A stretch of 64,000 nucleotides of DNA from an uncultured Burkholderiales bacterium (GCA_946480465.1 CAMLJY010000013.1:1-64000), one strand, 5' to 3'; shown: positions 18,997 through 29,321, numbered from the stretch's first letter. Notes: generated from the letters alone by a model not told the origin. Program-made: numbers and translations.

Positions 18997-19596
18997 TCAC
19001 GCCAGCGGCGCGCCATCCCACGGGACGATGACATCCCCCTCGCGGGGCTTGTCCAGCCGCCGCGCCGGACTGCGCACGGGCGTGCCCAGTGCGACCCACC
19101 CCACCAGTTGCTCGCCGGGCCGGCAGAAGGCGGCCTGGATCGCGGCATCGCGCACCTTGCCGCCTGACAGCATCTTGCCGCCGTAACCCATCAAGTGCGC
19201 GGCCAGCAGAAAGTACGACAACGCACCGCCCAGGCAGGCCCACTGTTCATGCACCGGAACCTGCGGATGGCCCGGGTCCTGGCGGGCGATGACGGCCACC
19301 GTCACTGGCGCGCGCCGTGCCCGCTCCGCATCCAGGGCGGCACCGGCCTCGTCCTTGCCAGCCGCGCGGGCCGCCTGCATGAACAGTCCGGCCAGCCGCG
19401 CCCGAGCCGCGCCGCGCACGACGGCGAAGCGGAACGGCACCAGCCCCGCATGGTCGGGTGCGCGCAGCGCCGCATCGGCCATGCGGCGCAGCGCGGCATC
19501 GTCCGGCCCGGGATCGGCCAGATGCTTGATGCCGACCGACTGCCGTGCCAGCAGCAGATCGAGCGCGGCACGGCCGCTCACTTCATTCGTCATCAT
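18997..19596 (-). CDS. Nitroreductase-family protein (YdjA-like)
   Basis: The 199-residue protein resembles minimal FMN nitroreductases: SGRAALDLLLARQSV at the start, RAPDHAGLVPFRFAVVRG, and the core GGALSYFLLAAHLMGYGGKM, ending in WVALGTPVRSPARR. The substrate is unknown. The gene overlaps the end of mobA by 14 bases, so they are co-transcribed. Tandem ATG codons occur at 19596 and 19593; the first is used here. Confidence 0.88.
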   Translation of the reverse strand: MMTNEVSGRAALDLLLARQSVGIKHLADPGPDDAALRRMADAALRAPDHAGLVPFRFAVVRGAARARLAGLFMQAARAAGKDEAGAALDAERARRAPVTVAVIARQDPGHPQVPVHEQWACLGGALSYFLLAAHLMGYGGKMLSGGKVRDAAIQAAFCRPGEQLVGWVALGTPVRSPARRLDKPREGDVIVPWDGAPLA

Positions 19597-20188
19597 CGAT
19601 CTCCAGCCGGCGCAGGTCGGCCTCGGTGTTGGCGTTGAGGAAGGCGGCCGCATCGTCGAAACGCACCTCGACGCAGCGGTGGCCGGCCATCCATTGCTGC
19701 ACGCGGCGCTCGCCCCGGGACAGCGCGGCGGCCAGGTCGTCGCGCAACGCGGCCGACAGCAGGCAGAACACCGGGTGGCGGCGCGGCTGGCCGGACTCGA
19801 CCGTCACCGCGATGGCCATCTCCGCCCGCCCGGCCTGCAGCCCGGCGGCCAGCCGCGCGACGAGATCCATGGGAAAGCGCGGCACGTCGCAGGGCACCGC
19901 CGCGAGCCAGGGCGTTCCGCACACCGCCAGGCCGGCGAGCAGGCCGGCCAGCGGGCCGGGCTGGTCCGGCACGGTGTCGGCGCACACCGGCACGCCGAAG
20001 GCGGCATAGGCGGCGGGATTCCGGTTGGCATTGACCCACAGCGGCCCCACCTGCGGCCGCAGCCGCTCGATCGCGTGCTGGGCGAGCGGCCGGCCGCGCA
20101 GCACCCGCAGGCCTTTGTCGGCACCCCCCATGCGGCTGCCGCGGCCGCCGGCCAGCACCAGGCCCGTGATTCTTGCGCGTTCGACCAT
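19583..20188 (-). CDS. mobA: Molybdenum cofactor guanylyltransferase
   Basis: MobA joins GMP from GTP to molybdopterin to make the guanine dinucleotide cofactor used by DMSO-reductase-family enzymes. The 201-residue protein has the nucleotidyltransferase start ITGLVLAGGRGSRMGGADKGL and the metal-binding AAVPCDVPRFP, then the typical C-terminal INANT-like block (FLNANTEADLRRLE). A longer open frame exists upstream, but ATG 20188 fits the family. It overlaps the nitroreductase gene downstream. Confidence 0.92.
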   Translation of the reverse strand: MVERARITGLVLAGGRGSRMGGADKGLRVLRGRPLAQHAIERLRPQVGPLWVNANRNPAAYAAFGVPVCADTVPDQPGPLAGLLAGLAVCGTPWLAAVPCDVPRFPMDLVARLAAGLQAGRAEMAIAVTVESGQPRRHPVFCLLSAALRDDLAAALSRGERRVQQWMAGHRCVEVRFDDAAAFLNANTEADLRRLEIDDDE

Positions 20189-20364
20189 GCGGAGCAGTCT
20201 AGGCGGCACCGGCCGCCGGCTTGCGCGGCGCAGGTTCACGCTCGAACGAATGCACCCGCCTTGGCCGCAGCACGGGGCCTCGGTACAGCGCACCGACAAC
20301 CTGCGTCGGCCCGACGGTGCGAAGGTTGGCGCTCAGGGGTTCGGCTACTCGCTCATGCGATCGG

Positions 20365-20799
20365 TCACGTGAGGTCGGACATCACGATGAAGGCCAGCCC
20401 GACCGCCAGGGCCACCCAGGCCACCCAGCCCGCCGAGCTGGCCGCGAGGGTAGGCGAGATCAGCCGCTCGCCCCTGCGCGGCGCGGCGCCGACCCGCCGC
20501 TCCCAATCCGCAAGGTCGGCGTAGCGGTGCCGGCGTTCGCTGTAGACCTCGGCATGCAGCCGCTCGGCCAGCGCGAACACCGCCACCGCCATGCGTGTGT
20601 TGGTGTGGTGGACCGCCAAGTAGCCGTGGTGCCAGGTCAGCCGGCGCCGGCGGCTGCCGCGCAGCAGCGCGGTCAGTTCGCCGTCCGGGGTCTGGTGCAG
20701 TTCGAGATCTGGTGACTGCGCCACCGCCTGGGCCCATTCTTCCAGGCCGATCGGCGTGTCCTGCCATCCGTGGCGCGCCACGAAAGCCCGTGTTCCCAT
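20365..20799 (-). CDS. Hypothetical protein with C-terminal membrane helix
   Basis: The 144-residue protein has an N-terminal soluble part rich in Trp, His and Arg and a single C-terminal hydrophobic segment (SSAGWVAWVALAVGLAFIVM), like a tail-anchored protein. No family is recognised. It is divergent from the alpha/beta hydrolase gene. The 143-base gap between them contains an A/T-rich patch (about 20815-20833) where promoters could lie. Confidence 0.6.
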   Translation of the reverse strand: MGTRAFVARHGWQDTPIGLEEWAQAVAQSPDLELHQTPDGELTALLRGSRRRRLTWHHGYLAVHHTNTRMAVAVFALAERLHAEVYSERRHRYADLADWERRVGAAPRRGERLISPTLAASSAGWVAWVALAVGLAFIVMSDLT

Positions 20800-20942
20800 C
20801 GTTGCCCACCGACTTGTTTCTTTTTGCAATATTCACTCTGCGGGGCGGCACGGCGCGCGTCAATCCCCGCGACAGCGGGGGCGGCGTCGCAGTCCAGGCG
20901 CGCGCCGCACAATGCACGACTTTTCCGCCCCACCGTTGCCCG

Positions 20943-21755
20943 ATGCCGCCTTCGCCGCCGCCATTGCCGGCCCATCGATCGACTCCCGGCGGTGCCGCTC
21001 CGCTGCTGCGGCGCCTGCTGCGTGTCGCCGGGTTGCTGGCGCTGGCGTACGCCGGCCTCTGCGGCGTGATGTACGCGACCCAGCGCCAATTGCTGTTCCA
21101 CCCCACGCCCGCGAACGGCGAGCCGGCGCAGCGCCTTGCACGAGCCGATGGGGGCCACCTCCACTACGCCGCCCACCCGCGGCCCGGCGATCAGGCGGTG
21201 CTGTACTTCGGCGGCAATGCCGAGGACCCCGCCGCCGCCGTGCGCGCGCTGGCCCAGGCCTTTCCCGGCCATGCGGTGTACGGCCTGCACTACCGCGGCT
21301 ATGCAGGCAGCGATGGCGAACCCTCGGAGCACGCGCTGCGCGAGGACGCCACCGCCTGGTTCGCCCACCTGCAGCAGCGCCATCCCCGCATCACGCTGAT
21401 CGGCCGCAGCCTGGGCACGGCACTGGCAGTGCGGCTGGCTGCCGGCCACGAGGTCGAGCGCCTGGTGCTGGTGACTCCCTACGACAGCATCACCGCGGTG
21501 GCCGCCGGCCACTACCCCTGGCTGCCGGTGCGCTGGTTGCTGCGCGACCGCTTCGAGGCCTGGAAGGACGCGGCCCGCGTGCGGGCACCGACGCTGCTGC
21601 TGCTGGCCGAGCGCGACGTGGTGACGCCGCCGGCCCACGGCCATGCGCTGCACCGCCACTTCGCGCCCGGCGTGGCCCGGCTGCGCACGCTGCCGGGCAC
21701 GGACCACAACAGCATCGGCGCCCACCCGGACTACCTGGGTTCCCTGCGGCCGTGA
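20943..21755 (+). CDS. Alpha/beta hydrolase, membrane-anchored (BEM46/FSH type)
   Basis: The 270-residue protein has an N-terminal membrane segment (about residues 28-45) followed by an alpha/beta hydrolase. The catalytic triad is visible: Ser156 in IGRSLG, Asp225 in LAERDVVTP and His255 in TDHNS. The oxyanion-side motif YFGGNAED and HYRGYAGSDGEPSE match the YfhR/BEM46 group of inner-membrane peptidase/esterase-like proteins. The natural substrate is unknown. It lies 34 bases before the SNF2 gene and is likely in its transcript. Confidence 0.87.
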   Translation: MPPSPPPLPAHRSTPGGAAPLLRRLLRVAGLLALAYAGLCGVMYATQRQLLFHPTPANGEPAQRLARADGGHLHYAAHPRPGDQAVLYFGGNAEDPAAAVRALAQAFPGHAVYGLHYRGYAGSDGEPSEHALREDATAWFAHLQQRHPRITLIGRSLGTALAVRLAAGHEVERLVLVTPYDSITAVAAGHYPWLPVRWLLRDRFEAWKDAARVRAPTLLLLAERDVVTPPAHGHALHRHFAPGVARLRTLPGTDHNSIGAHPDYLGSLRP

Positions 21756-21789
21756 GGATCCGCGCCGCGCGACCCACCGCGCCTTGCCG

Positions 21790-24159
21790 ATGACCGCACC
21801 CCAGCCACCGCGACTGATCCTGCAGACCCTGACCCGCGGCGACGGCCTGCTGGGCCTGCGCCCCTGCGGCCCGGTGATCCCGCCCGCGCGCACCCCGCTG
21901 TTCGGCGCCCGCGGGCCGCAGCTGACGCTGGTGCGCCTGGCCCCCACACCGCCAGACGAGGCCACCCGCCACCGCCTGCTGCGCACCGGCCTGAAGCCGC
22001 TGCCCGCTGAAGGCCTGCAGTGGCGCGGCACGCCGCCGGCCTGGGCCGGCGCCGAACCGCTCTGGTCGCTCGCGCAGGAGTCTGCCTTCGGCGACTTCTG
22101 GGCGGACGAGCTGCCCTCGCTGCAACAGGAAGGCTGGACCATCGTGGTGATGCCGGGCTTCGCGCACCAGAGCACCCCGGTCGAGGCGTGGCGCCTGCTG
22201 CTCGACGCGGGGCCCTCGACCGGCGAGGGCCGGACGCCGGCGTCGCCGCTGCAACCCGCCGCGCCCCGCCTGAAGCCGCTGCGCCAGCCGCCGGGCATGG
22301 GCTCCTGGATGCTGAGCCTGGGCGTGGTCGTCGACGGCGAGACACTGGACCTGGTGCCGATGCTGACCCACCTGTTCGGCCATGACCGGCGCTGGCTCGA
22401 CGCCGCGCAGATCGACGCCATCCCCGACCACACGACGATCCGCCTGCGCGCGCCCGGCGGCCGGCGCATCGACGCCCCGGCAGCACCGCTGAAGGCCATC
22501 GCCCGCACGATGATCGACCTGCTGCAGCAGCGCCGTGTGCACGACGGCCGGCTGGCGCTGGATGGCTGGGAGTCGCATCGCCTGCAGGCCCTGCGCGAGC
22601 AGCTGGCCGGCAGCGCGCGGCCCGATGCCGGCAGCGGCGGCGCCTGGGCCCTGCGAGGCGAGGCCGGGCTGCAGCAGCTGGCCGCGGTGCTGGAACGCGG
22701 CGGCCCGCCCGCGCCGGTCGAGCCGCCCGCCGGCCTGGGCCTGACACTGCGCGACTACCAGCGCGAGGGCCTGGCCTGGCTGCAGCACCTGCGCCGACAC
22801 CAGCTCGGCGGCATCCTGGCCGACGACATGGGCCTGGGCAAGACCGCCCAGGCGCTGGTGCACCTGCTGCTCGAGAAGGAAGCCGGCCGCCTCGACCGGC
22901 CCGCCCTGGTCGTGGCCCCCGCATCGCTGCTGTTCAACTGGCAGGCCGAATGCGCGCGCATCACGCCCGGGCTGCGGCTGCTGTGCTGGCAAGGCGCCCA
23001 ACGCCGGAAAGACGCGGCCGGCTTCACCGGGCACGATCTCGTGCTGACCAGCTACCCCTTGCTGTGGCGCGACGCAGGGGCGCTGCGCCGCCAGCCCTGG
23101 CACATCGTCATCCTGGACGAGTCCCAGACGGTGAAGAACGCCGGCAGCCGCACCGCCACCGCCGCCCGGCGCCTCGAGGCCCGGCACCGCCTGTGCCTGA
23201 CCGGCACGCCGATGGAGAACCACCTGGGCGAGCTGTGGGCGCAGTTCCACTTCCTGATGCCCGGCTTCCTCGGCGATGCCCGGGAATTCGCGCGGCGCTG
23301 GCGCACGCCGATCGAGAAGAACGGCGAGACCCAGCGCGCCGCGCTGCTGGCCCAGCGCGTGCGCCCCTTCATCCTGCGCCGCCGCAAGGACGAGGTGGCC
23401 CCCGAGCTGCCGCCGCTGACCGAGCAGGTGCACGCCCTGCGCCTCGAAGGCGGCCAGCGCCTGCTGTACGAAAGCGTGCGCACGGCGGCCGACGAATACC
23501 TGCGCCGGCTGCTCGACCGCATCGGCTTCGAGCACGCGCAGATCTCCATCCTCGATGCGCTGCTGAAGCTGCGCCAGGTCTGCAACGACCCGCGCCTGCT
23601 GCAGCCGGCCCCGGCCTTCGATGGCCTGGAGCACGCCGGCAGCGCCAAGCTCGACTGGCTGCGCACCATGCTGCCGGCGCTGGTGGCCGATGGTCGGCGC
23701 GTGCTGCTGTTCTCGCAGTTCACCCGCATGCTGGACCTGCTGCAGCCCGAACTCGATGCGCTGCAGCTGCGCTGGCTGGCCCTGACCGGCACCACGCCCG
23801 CGGCCGAGCGCGGCGCGCTGGTGCAGCGCTTCCAGCGTGGCGAGGCGCCGCTGATGATGCTGAGCCTGAAAGCCGGCGGCGTCGGCCTGAACCTGACCGC
23901 GGCCGACACCGTGATCCACCTCGACCCCTGGTGGAACCCCGCGGTGGAGGAACAGGCCAGTGCCCGGGCGCACCGCATCGGCCAGCACAAGCCGGTGCTG
24001 GTCTACAAGCTGATCGCCGCCGGCAGCATCGAGGAGCGCATGCGGGCGCTGCAGGCGCGCAAATCGGTGCTCGCCGCGAGCGTGCTGACGGCCGATGCCG
24101 CTGACGCGCGGAAGTTCGACGAGGCCGAGTTGCGCAGCCTGCTGGCCCCGCTGGACTGA
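21790..24159 (+). CDS. SNF2-family DNA-dependent ATPase/helicase
   Basis: The 789-residue protein has an uncharacterised N-terminal region (1-315) and a complete SNF2 ATPase: Walker A GLGKT with Lys351, Walker B variant DESQ (443-446), TGTPMEN, and helicase motifs VLLFSQFTRMLDLL, LKAGGVGLNLTAADTVI and RAHRIGQ. Bacterial SNF2 proteins act on DNA or stalled RNA polymerase; RapA is the known case, but this one has a different N-terminus. No nuclease or methylase neighbours suggest a defence system. ATG 21790 was chosen over a longer ORF overlapping the hydrolase gene. Confidence 0.92.
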   Translation: MTAPQPPRLILQTLTRGDGLLGLRPCGPVIPPARTPLFGARGPQLTLVRLAPTPPDEATRHRLLRTGLKPLPAEGLQWRGTPPAWAGAEPLWSLAQESAFGDFWADELPSLQQEGWTIVVMPGFAHQSTPVEAWRLLLDAGPSTGEGRTPASPLQPAAPRLKPLRQPPGMGSWMLSLGVVVDGETLDLVPMLTHLFGHDRRWLDAAQIDAIPDHTTIRLRAPGGRRIDAPAAPLKAIARTMIDLLQQRRVHDGRLALDGWESHRLQALREQLAGSARPDAGSGGAWALRGEAGLQQLAAVLERGGPPAPVEPPAGLGLTLRDYQREGLAWLQHLRRHQLGGILADDMGLGKTAQALVHLLLEKEAGRLDRPALVVAPASLLFNWQAECARITPGLRLLCWQGAQRRKDAAGFTGHDLVLTSYPLLWRDAGALRRQPWHIVILDESQTVKNAGSRTATAARRLEARHRLCLTGTPMENHLGELWAQFHFLMPGFLGDAREFARRWRTPIEKNGETQRAALLAQRVRPFILRRRKDEVAPELPPLTEQVHALRLEGGQRLLYESVRTAADEYLRRLLDRIGFEHAQISILDALLKLRQVCNDPRLLQPAPAFDGLEHAGSAKLDWLRTMLPALVADGRRVLLFSQFTRMLDLLQPELDALQLRWLALTGTTPAAERGALVQRFQRGEAPLMMLSLKAGGVGLNLTAADTVIHLDPWWNPAVEEQASARAHRIGQHKPVLVYKLIAAGSIEERMRALQARKSVLAASVLTADAADARKFDEAELRSLLAPLD

Positions 24160-24266
24160 CGCCGGCCATCCGCGGCGCCCAAAGACCCCCGCGCACGCAC
24201 GGCCGACCGGCGCTGAAACGCAGCGCACCTATCATGGCCCGCCCTCGTCCAAGCCAAGCGCCCACG

Positions 24267-26111
24267 ATGCACCGAACCGCCTTGCTGCTGCTCCTCGTCC
24301 CGCTGGCGATGCCGGTCCCATCCTGGGGGCAGGCCCCGGCCGGTGCCGACGTCGGCACCCCCGTCAACGAAGAGGCGCGCAAGCTGCATGCGATCTTCGA
24401 TGCGCACTGGGAAGCCACCGCGCGCCGCCACCCGGAGTTCGCCACCTTCCGCGGCGACCACCGCTTCGGCGACCGCTGGACCGACAACCGGCCCGCCGCG
24501 CGCGAGCAGCGCGACCGCGAAGACCGCGAAACGCTGCAGCAGCTCAGGGCCATCGACCGCACGCGGCTGGACGCCACCGACCAGGTCTCGCTGGACATGG
24601 CGGTTCGCAACCTGGAAAACGACGTCCGCCGGCAGCCCCACCTGGGCTACCGCAGTCTCAGCCTGGGCTCGATGCGCGGCTTCCACACCGCGCTGCCGGA
24701 GGTGCTGCGCTTCAACCCGGCCCGCAACCGCGCCGAGGTGGAACAGATGCTCGCGCGCCTGGCCGCCTACCCCGCCGTCCTCGACGTGGAGATCGACAAC
24801 CTGAAACGCGGCATGGCCGCCGGCTGGGTGCCGCCGAAGCCGGTGCTGCAGCGCGTGCTCGCGGCCCTGGACGGCCTGCTGGTGGCGCCCGAAGCAAGCG
24901 CGATCTACGAGCCGTTCAAGACCCTGGGCTCGGCGATCCCGCTCGATGAGCAGCAGCAGCTGCGCGAACGCGCGCTGAAGCTGATCGGCACCGAGGCCCA
25001 GCCCGCGCTGCGGCGGCTGCGCGCCTTCGTCGCCGGCCCCTACCTGGCCGCGGCACCGGCCGAAGGCGCGTTCTCCTCCTACCCGGGCGGTGCCGAGGTC
25101 TATGCCGCGCTGGTGGCCGAACACACCACGACTCGCCTGACACCGGACGAGATCCACCAGATGGGGCTGGACCTGGTCGCCCAGCTGCGCCGGCGGATGG
25201 AGGAGGTGATGCGCTCCAGCGGCTTCACCGGCAGCTGGGCTGCCTTCGTGCGCTACCTCAACACCGACCCGAAGTTCTTCCACACCAGTCCGGAGGCGAT
25301 GCTGGCCGGCTACCAGGCCATCGCCAAGCGCATCGACCCCGAGCTGCCCAAGCTCTTCGCCGAACTGCCGCGCCTGCCCTATGGCGTGCGCTCGCTGCCG
25401 GCCTATGCCGGCCCGGGCGCAGCCGCCAACTACAGCCGCGGCACCGCCGACGGCACCCGCGCCGGCTGGTTCAACGCCAACACCCAGGCCTACAAGGCCC
25501 ACCCGACCTGGACGATGGAGACCCTGGTCGCGCACGAGGCCGTGCCCGGGCACCACCTGCAGACTGCCCGCGCACTGGAGCTGCGCGGCCTGCCCGCCTT
25601 CCGCCGCAGCGCCTACTACACCGCCTACGGCGAGGGCTGGGCACTGTATGCCGAGACGCTTGGCGCAGACCTCGGCCTGTATGCCGACCCCTACAGCCGC
25701 TTCGGCCACCTGCAGGCACAGATGTTCCGGGCCGCGCGCCTGGTGGTCGACACCGGCCTGCACGCCAAGGGCTGGACGCGGCAGCAGGCGGTGGCCTACC
25801 TGATCGAGCAGACGGCGATGGACCCGGAGTCGATGGCGGCCGAGGTCGACCGCTACCTGTCCAACCCCGGTCAAGCTCTGGCTTACATGGTCGGCCAGCA
25901 GCGCATCCTCGCGCTGCGGGAGAAGGCCAAGGACGCGCTCGGCACGCGCTTCGACATCCGCCAATTCCACGGCGTGGTGCTCGACCAGGGCCCGATGCCG
26001 CTGGACACGCTGGAACGCCAGGTGGACGACTGGATCGGGCGCCAGCAGGCCCTGGCCGCCAGTGCCGCGCCAAGCGCCGCGCCCGCAGCAGGCACTCACC
26101 CTCCCCGATAA
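24267..26111 (+). CDS. Secreted DUF885 metallopeptidase-like protein
   Basis: The 614-residue protein has a signal peptide (MHRTALLLLLVPLAMPVPSW, cut near GQA) and a DUF885 domain. The zinc-binding motif HEAVPGHH lies at about 423-430, with the second glutamate region in AYGEGWALYAE downstream. DUF885 proteins resemble M32/M3-type peptidases; actual substrates are unknown, with peptide turnover in the periplasm the likely role. It follows the SNF2 gene by 107 bases and is followed by ahpC. The Ala-rich tail is probably disordered. Confidence 0.88.
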   Translation: MHRTALLLLLVPLAMPVPSWGQAPAGADVGTPVNEEARKLHAIFDAHWEATARRHPEFATFRGDHRFGDRWTDNRPAAREQRDREDRETLQQLRAIDRTRLDATDQVSLDMAVRNLENDVRRQPHLGYRSLSLGSMRGFHTALPEVLRFNPARNRAEVEQMLARLAAYPAVLDVEIDNLKRGMAAGWVPPKPVLQRVLAALDGLLVAPEASAIYEPFKTLGSAIPLDEQQQLRERALKLIGTEAQPALRRLRAFVAGPYLAAAPAEGAFSSYPGGAEVYAALVAEHTTTRLTPDEIHQMGLDLVAQLRRRMEEVMRSSGFTGSWAAFVRYLNTDPKFFHTSPEAMLAGYQAIAKRIDPELPKLFAELPRLPYGVRSLPAYAGPGAAANYSRGTADGTRAGWFNANTQAYKAHPTWTMETLVAHEAVPGHHLQTARALELRGLPAFRRSAYYTAYGEGWALYAETLGADLGLYADPYSRFGHLQAQMFRAARLVVDTGLHAKGWTRQQAVAYLIEQTAMDPESMAAEVDRYLSNPGQALAYMVGQQRILALREKAKDALGTRFDIRQFHGVVLDQGPMPLDTLERQVDDWIGRQQALAASAAPSAAPAAGTHPPR

Positions 26112-26212
26112 CAAATCTCAATTCCTGCAATCCAATCATCCAAACCAAGGGATGTTGCGCTGCACCTAACATTCGTCCCGTCTCTGACACCCACTCTCAA
26201 GGAGTAGAACGA

Positions 26213-26776
26213 ATGTCCCTCATCAACACCCAGATCAAGCCCTTCAAGGCCACCGCGTACCACAACGGCAAGTTCGTCGACCTGACGGAAGCATCCGTCA
26301 AGGGCAAGTGGAGCGTCTTCTTCTTCTACCCGGCCGACTTCACCTTCGTCTGCCCGACCGAGCTGGGCGACCTGGCCGACCACTACGACACCTTCAAGTC
26401 CATGGGCGTGGAGCTGTACGGCGTCTCGACCGACACGCACTTCACCCACAAGGCGTGGCACGACACCTCGGACACCATCAAGAAGATCAAGTACCCGCTG
26501 GTCGGCGACCCCACCGGCACGCTGACGCGCAATTTCGGCGTGATGATCGAAGAAGAAGGCCTGGCGCTGCGCGGCACCTTCGTGGTCAACCCGGAAGGCC
26601 AGATCAAGCTGATGGAAGTGCACGACAACGGCATCGGCCGCGACGCCAAGGAGCTGCTGCGCAAGGTGCAGGCCGCCCAGTACGTCGCCAGCCACCCGGG
26701 CGAGGTCTGCCCCGCCAAGTGGACGCCGGGCGCCGAAACCCTGGCTCCGTCGCTGGACCTGGTCGGCAAGATCTGA
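26213..26776 (+). CDS. ahpC: Alkyl hydroperoxide reductase subunit C (2-Cys peroxiredoxin)
   Basis: AhpC reduces hydrogen peroxide, organic peroxides and peroxynitrite. The 187-residue protein has peroxidatic Cys47 (DFTFVCPTE) and resolving Cys166 (EVCPAKW), and ends in the usual C-terminal extension. AAGGAG is placed nine bases before the ATG, an excellent ribosome site fitting high expression. AhpF follows, separated by a strong hairpin. OxyR is the usual controller, but I see no clear OxyR site in the 101-base upstream gap. Confidence 0.98.
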   Translation: MSLINTQIKPFKATAYHNGKFVDLTEASVKGKWSVFFFYPADFTFVCPTELGDLADHYDTFKSMGVELYGVSTDTHFTHKAWHDTSDTIKKIKYPLVGDPTGTLTRNFGVMIEEEGLALRGTFVVNPEGQIKLMEVHDNGIGRDAKELLRKVQAAQYVASHPGEVCPAKWTPGAETLAPSLDLVGKI

Positions 26777-26781
26777 CCCCG

Positions 26782-26799
26782 GCGGGCCGCCTGGCCCGC
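26782..26799 (+). terminator. ahpC-ahpF intergenic hairpin
   Basis: GCGGGCC (26782-26788) and GGCCCGC (26793-26799) form a perfect seven-pair GC stem with a four-base loop six bases after the ahpC stop. No U-tract follows, so it may partly attenuate transcription into ahpF or protect the abundant ahpC mRNA. This fits the higher need for AhpC than AhpF. Confidence 0.5.
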
Positions 26800-26913
26800 T
26801 GTCCTTGCGGACGCACCGGCACGGGCGTCCGCCCCCCCGAAGCACAACGCACCCCCCGAGGCCGCCGCGCGGCCCCGGCGGGCATCGTTCGCCCTGAATC
26901 CGGAGCCAAGACC

Positions 26914-28503
26914 ATGCTGGACACCGCCCTGAAGACCCAACTGAAGGCTTACCTCGAAAAGCTGCAGCGTCCGATCGAGCTGGTCGCCGCGGCCGACGAG
27001 GGCGCCTCTTCCCAGGAGATGCTCGCGCTGCTGCGCGACATTGCCGAACTCTCGTCGAAGGTGACGCTGGTGCAGCGCGCCGACGCCGGCGAGCGCATCC
27101 CTTCCTTCTCCATCGGGCCGGCCGGCGAGCCCGCCCGCATCCGCTTCGCCGGCCTGCCGATGGGCCATGAATTCACCTCGCTGGTGCTGGCGCTGCTGCA
27201 AAGCGGCGGCCACCCGCCCAAGGTCGAGCCCGCACTCATCGAGCAGATCCGCACGCTGCAGCCGGCCGATGGCGGCGAATACCGCTTCGAGACCTACATG
27301 TCGCTCAGCTGCCAGAACTGCCCGGACGTGGTGCAGGCGCTGAACCTGCTGGCGGTGCTGAACCCGCGCGTGCAGCACGTGGCCATCGACGGCGCGCTGT
27401 TCCAGGGTGAGATCGAGCAGCGCCAGATCATGGCCGTGCCGACCGTCTACCTGAACGGCCAGGTCTTCGGCCAGGGCCGCATGACGGTCGAGGACATCGT
27501 CGCCAAGCTCGACTCCGGCGCCGCCCAGCGCGATGCGAAGCGCCTGAACGACAAACCGGTGTTCGACATGCTGATCGTCGGCGGCGGCCCCGCCGGGGCC
27601 GCCGCCGCGGTATATGCCGCGCGCAAGGGCATCCGCACCGGCATCGTCGCCGAGCGCTTCGGCGGCCAGACGCTGGACACGCTGGGCATCGAGAACTTCA
27701 TCTCGGTGAAGGAAACCGAAGGACCGAAGTTCGCCGCCGCACTGGAGCAGCACGTGCGCGATTACGAGGTCGACGTGATGACCGCGCAGCGCGCCGAGAA
27801 GCTGGTCGCCGGCGAAGCGGGCAGCCCCATCGCCGTGCAGCTGGCCAATGGCGCGGTGCTGAAGGCGCACAGCGTCGTCCTTTCCACCGGCGCACGCTGG
27901 CGCGAAGTCAACGTGCCGGGCGAGCGCGAGTACCGCAACCGCGGCGTCGCCTACTGCCCGCACTGCGACGGGCCGCTGTTCAAGGGCAAGCGGGTGGCGG
28001 TGATCGGTGGCGGCAATTCCGGCGTCGAGGCCGCGATCGACCTGGCCGGCATCGTCGCCGAGGTCACGCTGCTCGAGTTTGCCCCGCAGCTGCGCGCCGA
28101 TGCCGTGCTGGTGAACAAGCTGCGCAGCCTGCCCAACGTGCGCGTGCACACCAACGCCCAGACGACCGCGATCACCGGCGCCGAAGGCAAGGTGAATGGC
28201 CTGCTCTTCACCGACCGCCAGAGCGGCACATCGCAGCGCATCGACCTGGAAGGCGTGTTCGTGCAGATCGGCCTGCAGCCCAACACCGAATGGCTGAAGG
28301 GCACGCTGGAGCTGAGCCGCCACGGCGAGATCGTGGTCGATGCCCGCGGTGCCACCAGCCTGCCCGGCGTGTTCGCGGCCGGCGACGTGACGACGGTGCC
28401 GTTCAAGCAGATCATCATCGCCGCCGGCGATGGCGCGAAGGCGGCCTTGGCGGCCTTCGACCACCTGATCCGGCAGCCGGCGCCGCAAGCCGCCGCGGCT
28501 TGA
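26914..28503 (+). CDS. ahpF: Alkyl hydroperoxide reductase subunit F
   Basis: AhpF is the NADH-dependent flavoprotein that re-reduces AhpC. The 529-residue protein has an N-terminal double-thioredoxin domain with the redox pair Cys133/Cys136 (SCQNC), an FAD-binding region GGGPAG (223-228), and the catalytic pair Cys348/Cys351 (YCPHC), followed by [10 protein letters not shown] for NADH and a C-terminal FAD motif GVFAAGDVT. The longer open frame upstream overlaps ahpC and is not used. An imperfect palindrome around CCATATGG follows the stop. Confidence 0.97.
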   Translation: MLDTALKTQLKAYLEKLQRPIELVAAADEGASSQEMLALLRDIAELSSKVTLVQRADAGERIPSFSIGPAGEPARIRFAGLPMGHEFTSLVLALLQSGGHPPKVEPALIEQIRTLQPADGGEYRFETYMSLSCQNCPDVVQALNLLAVLNPRVQHVAIDGALFQGEIEQRQIMAVPTVYLNGQVFGQGRMTVEDIVAKLDSGAAQRDAKRLNDKPVFDMLIVGGGPAGAAAAVYAARKGIRTGIVAERFGGQTLDTLGIENFISVKETEGPKFAAALEQHVRDYEVDVMTAQRAEKLVAGEAGSPIAVQLANGAVLKAHSVVLSTGARWREVNVPGEREYRNRGVAYCPHCDGPLFKGKRVAVIGGGNSGVEAAIDLAGIVAEVTLLEFAPQLRADAVLVNKLRSLPNVRVHTNAQTTAITGAEGKVNGLLFTDRQSGTSQRIDLEGVFVQIGLQPNTEWLKGTLELSRHGEIVVDARGATSLPGVFAAGDVTTVPFKQIIIAAGDGAKAALAAFDHLIRQPAPQAAAA

Positions 28504-28658
28504 GGCCACACGGCGGCCGTCCATATGGCGGCCGTCTCGCGCGACGGCGCCGCTGGCGTGTCGTCCGACACGAAGTTCGGCGCGATCCCGACACCATCCG
28601 CAGGGCGGGATGCTTAGCATGGAATCGCGGTCGCGGCCTCACGCCGGCGCTGCGCTCC

Positions 28659-29270
28659 ATGCGTTGCAGTTCACGGTCCATCGACGCACGCTTCCTGTCC
28701 AGGCTGCTCGGCGCCTGCGCACTGGCCTGCTGCGCCACGACGGCGCAGGCCGAGGCCGACGAGGCATCGAGCACCACGGGCAGCAGCGCCCCGCTGCTGC
28801 GGGGCGAAGTCGAGACGATCCAGGCCGACAGTGCCTGGCAGGTGCAGGCGCGGGCCTACGACCCGGTGCTGCGCGGCGGCTCGTTGGCCCGGCGCAGCAT
28901 GCTGTGGGCGGGTGCCGGGTCGCTGCAGCTGGGCCTGGGCGTGCAGCAGGGCAGCAGCCCGCTGCCCTCGACAATGGCGAGCGAACCGGGCCGGCCGCAG
29001 CAGGCGCCGCAGCTGCTGCTCGGCGCCAGCCTCGACACCAGCAGCACCACGCAGCTGCGCTGGCACACGCCGGTGCGTCCTGCGGCCAGCCTGGTGCGCG
29101 AAGCCGACGAGCCGCGCGTGATGGAACTGTCGCTGGTGCTGAAGCCGCAAGACCCGCTGGCCAACCTGCGCCGCGGCTCGCTGATGAAGCTGGAACTGGG
29201 CGGCCAGACCCAGCTCTCGCTGCGGCCGCGGGGCGGCAAGGTGATGCTGCGCCTGACCAGCCAGTGGTGA
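28659..29270 (+). CDS. Secreted hypothetical protein
   Basis: The 203-residue protein has a signal-peptide-like start (FLSRLLGACALACCATTAQA, cut probably after AQA) and a mature part rich in Ser, Gln and Leu with beta-strand character (EPRVMELSLVLKP, MKLELGGQTQLSLRPRGGKVMLRL). No family is recognised. It is convergent with the CHASE3 kinase gene; a GGCGGC/GCCGCC hairpin (29276-29294) lies just after its stop. Confidence 0.65.
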   Translation: MRCSSRSIDARFLSRLLGACALACCATTAQAEADEASSTTGSSAPLLRGEVETIQADSAWQVQARAYDPVLRGGSLARRSMLWAGAGSLQLGLGVQQGSSPLPSTMASEPGRPQQAPQLLLGASLDTSSTTQLRWHTPVRPAASLVREADEPRVMELSLVLKPQDPLANLRRGSLMKLELGGQTQLSLRPRGGKVMLRLTSQW

Positions 29271-29321
29271 CCCGCGGCGGCGAGCGTTGCCGCCCGTGAA
29301 GGCTTGCGAATCCGACGCCGG

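Noticed and set aside
23052..23990. Long opposite-strand frames over the SNF2 gene and many other genes
   Set aside because: They are high-GC shadow frames rich in Arg, Pro and Ala with no domain sense.
21790..24159. SNF2 gene as part of a DISARM- or Zorya-like defence system
   Set aside because: Neighbours are a hydrolase and a secreted peptidase; no methylase, nuclease or other defence module is present.
26112..26212. OxyR site upstream of ahpC
   Set aside because: I could not find the four-part ATAG/CTAT spacing convincingly.
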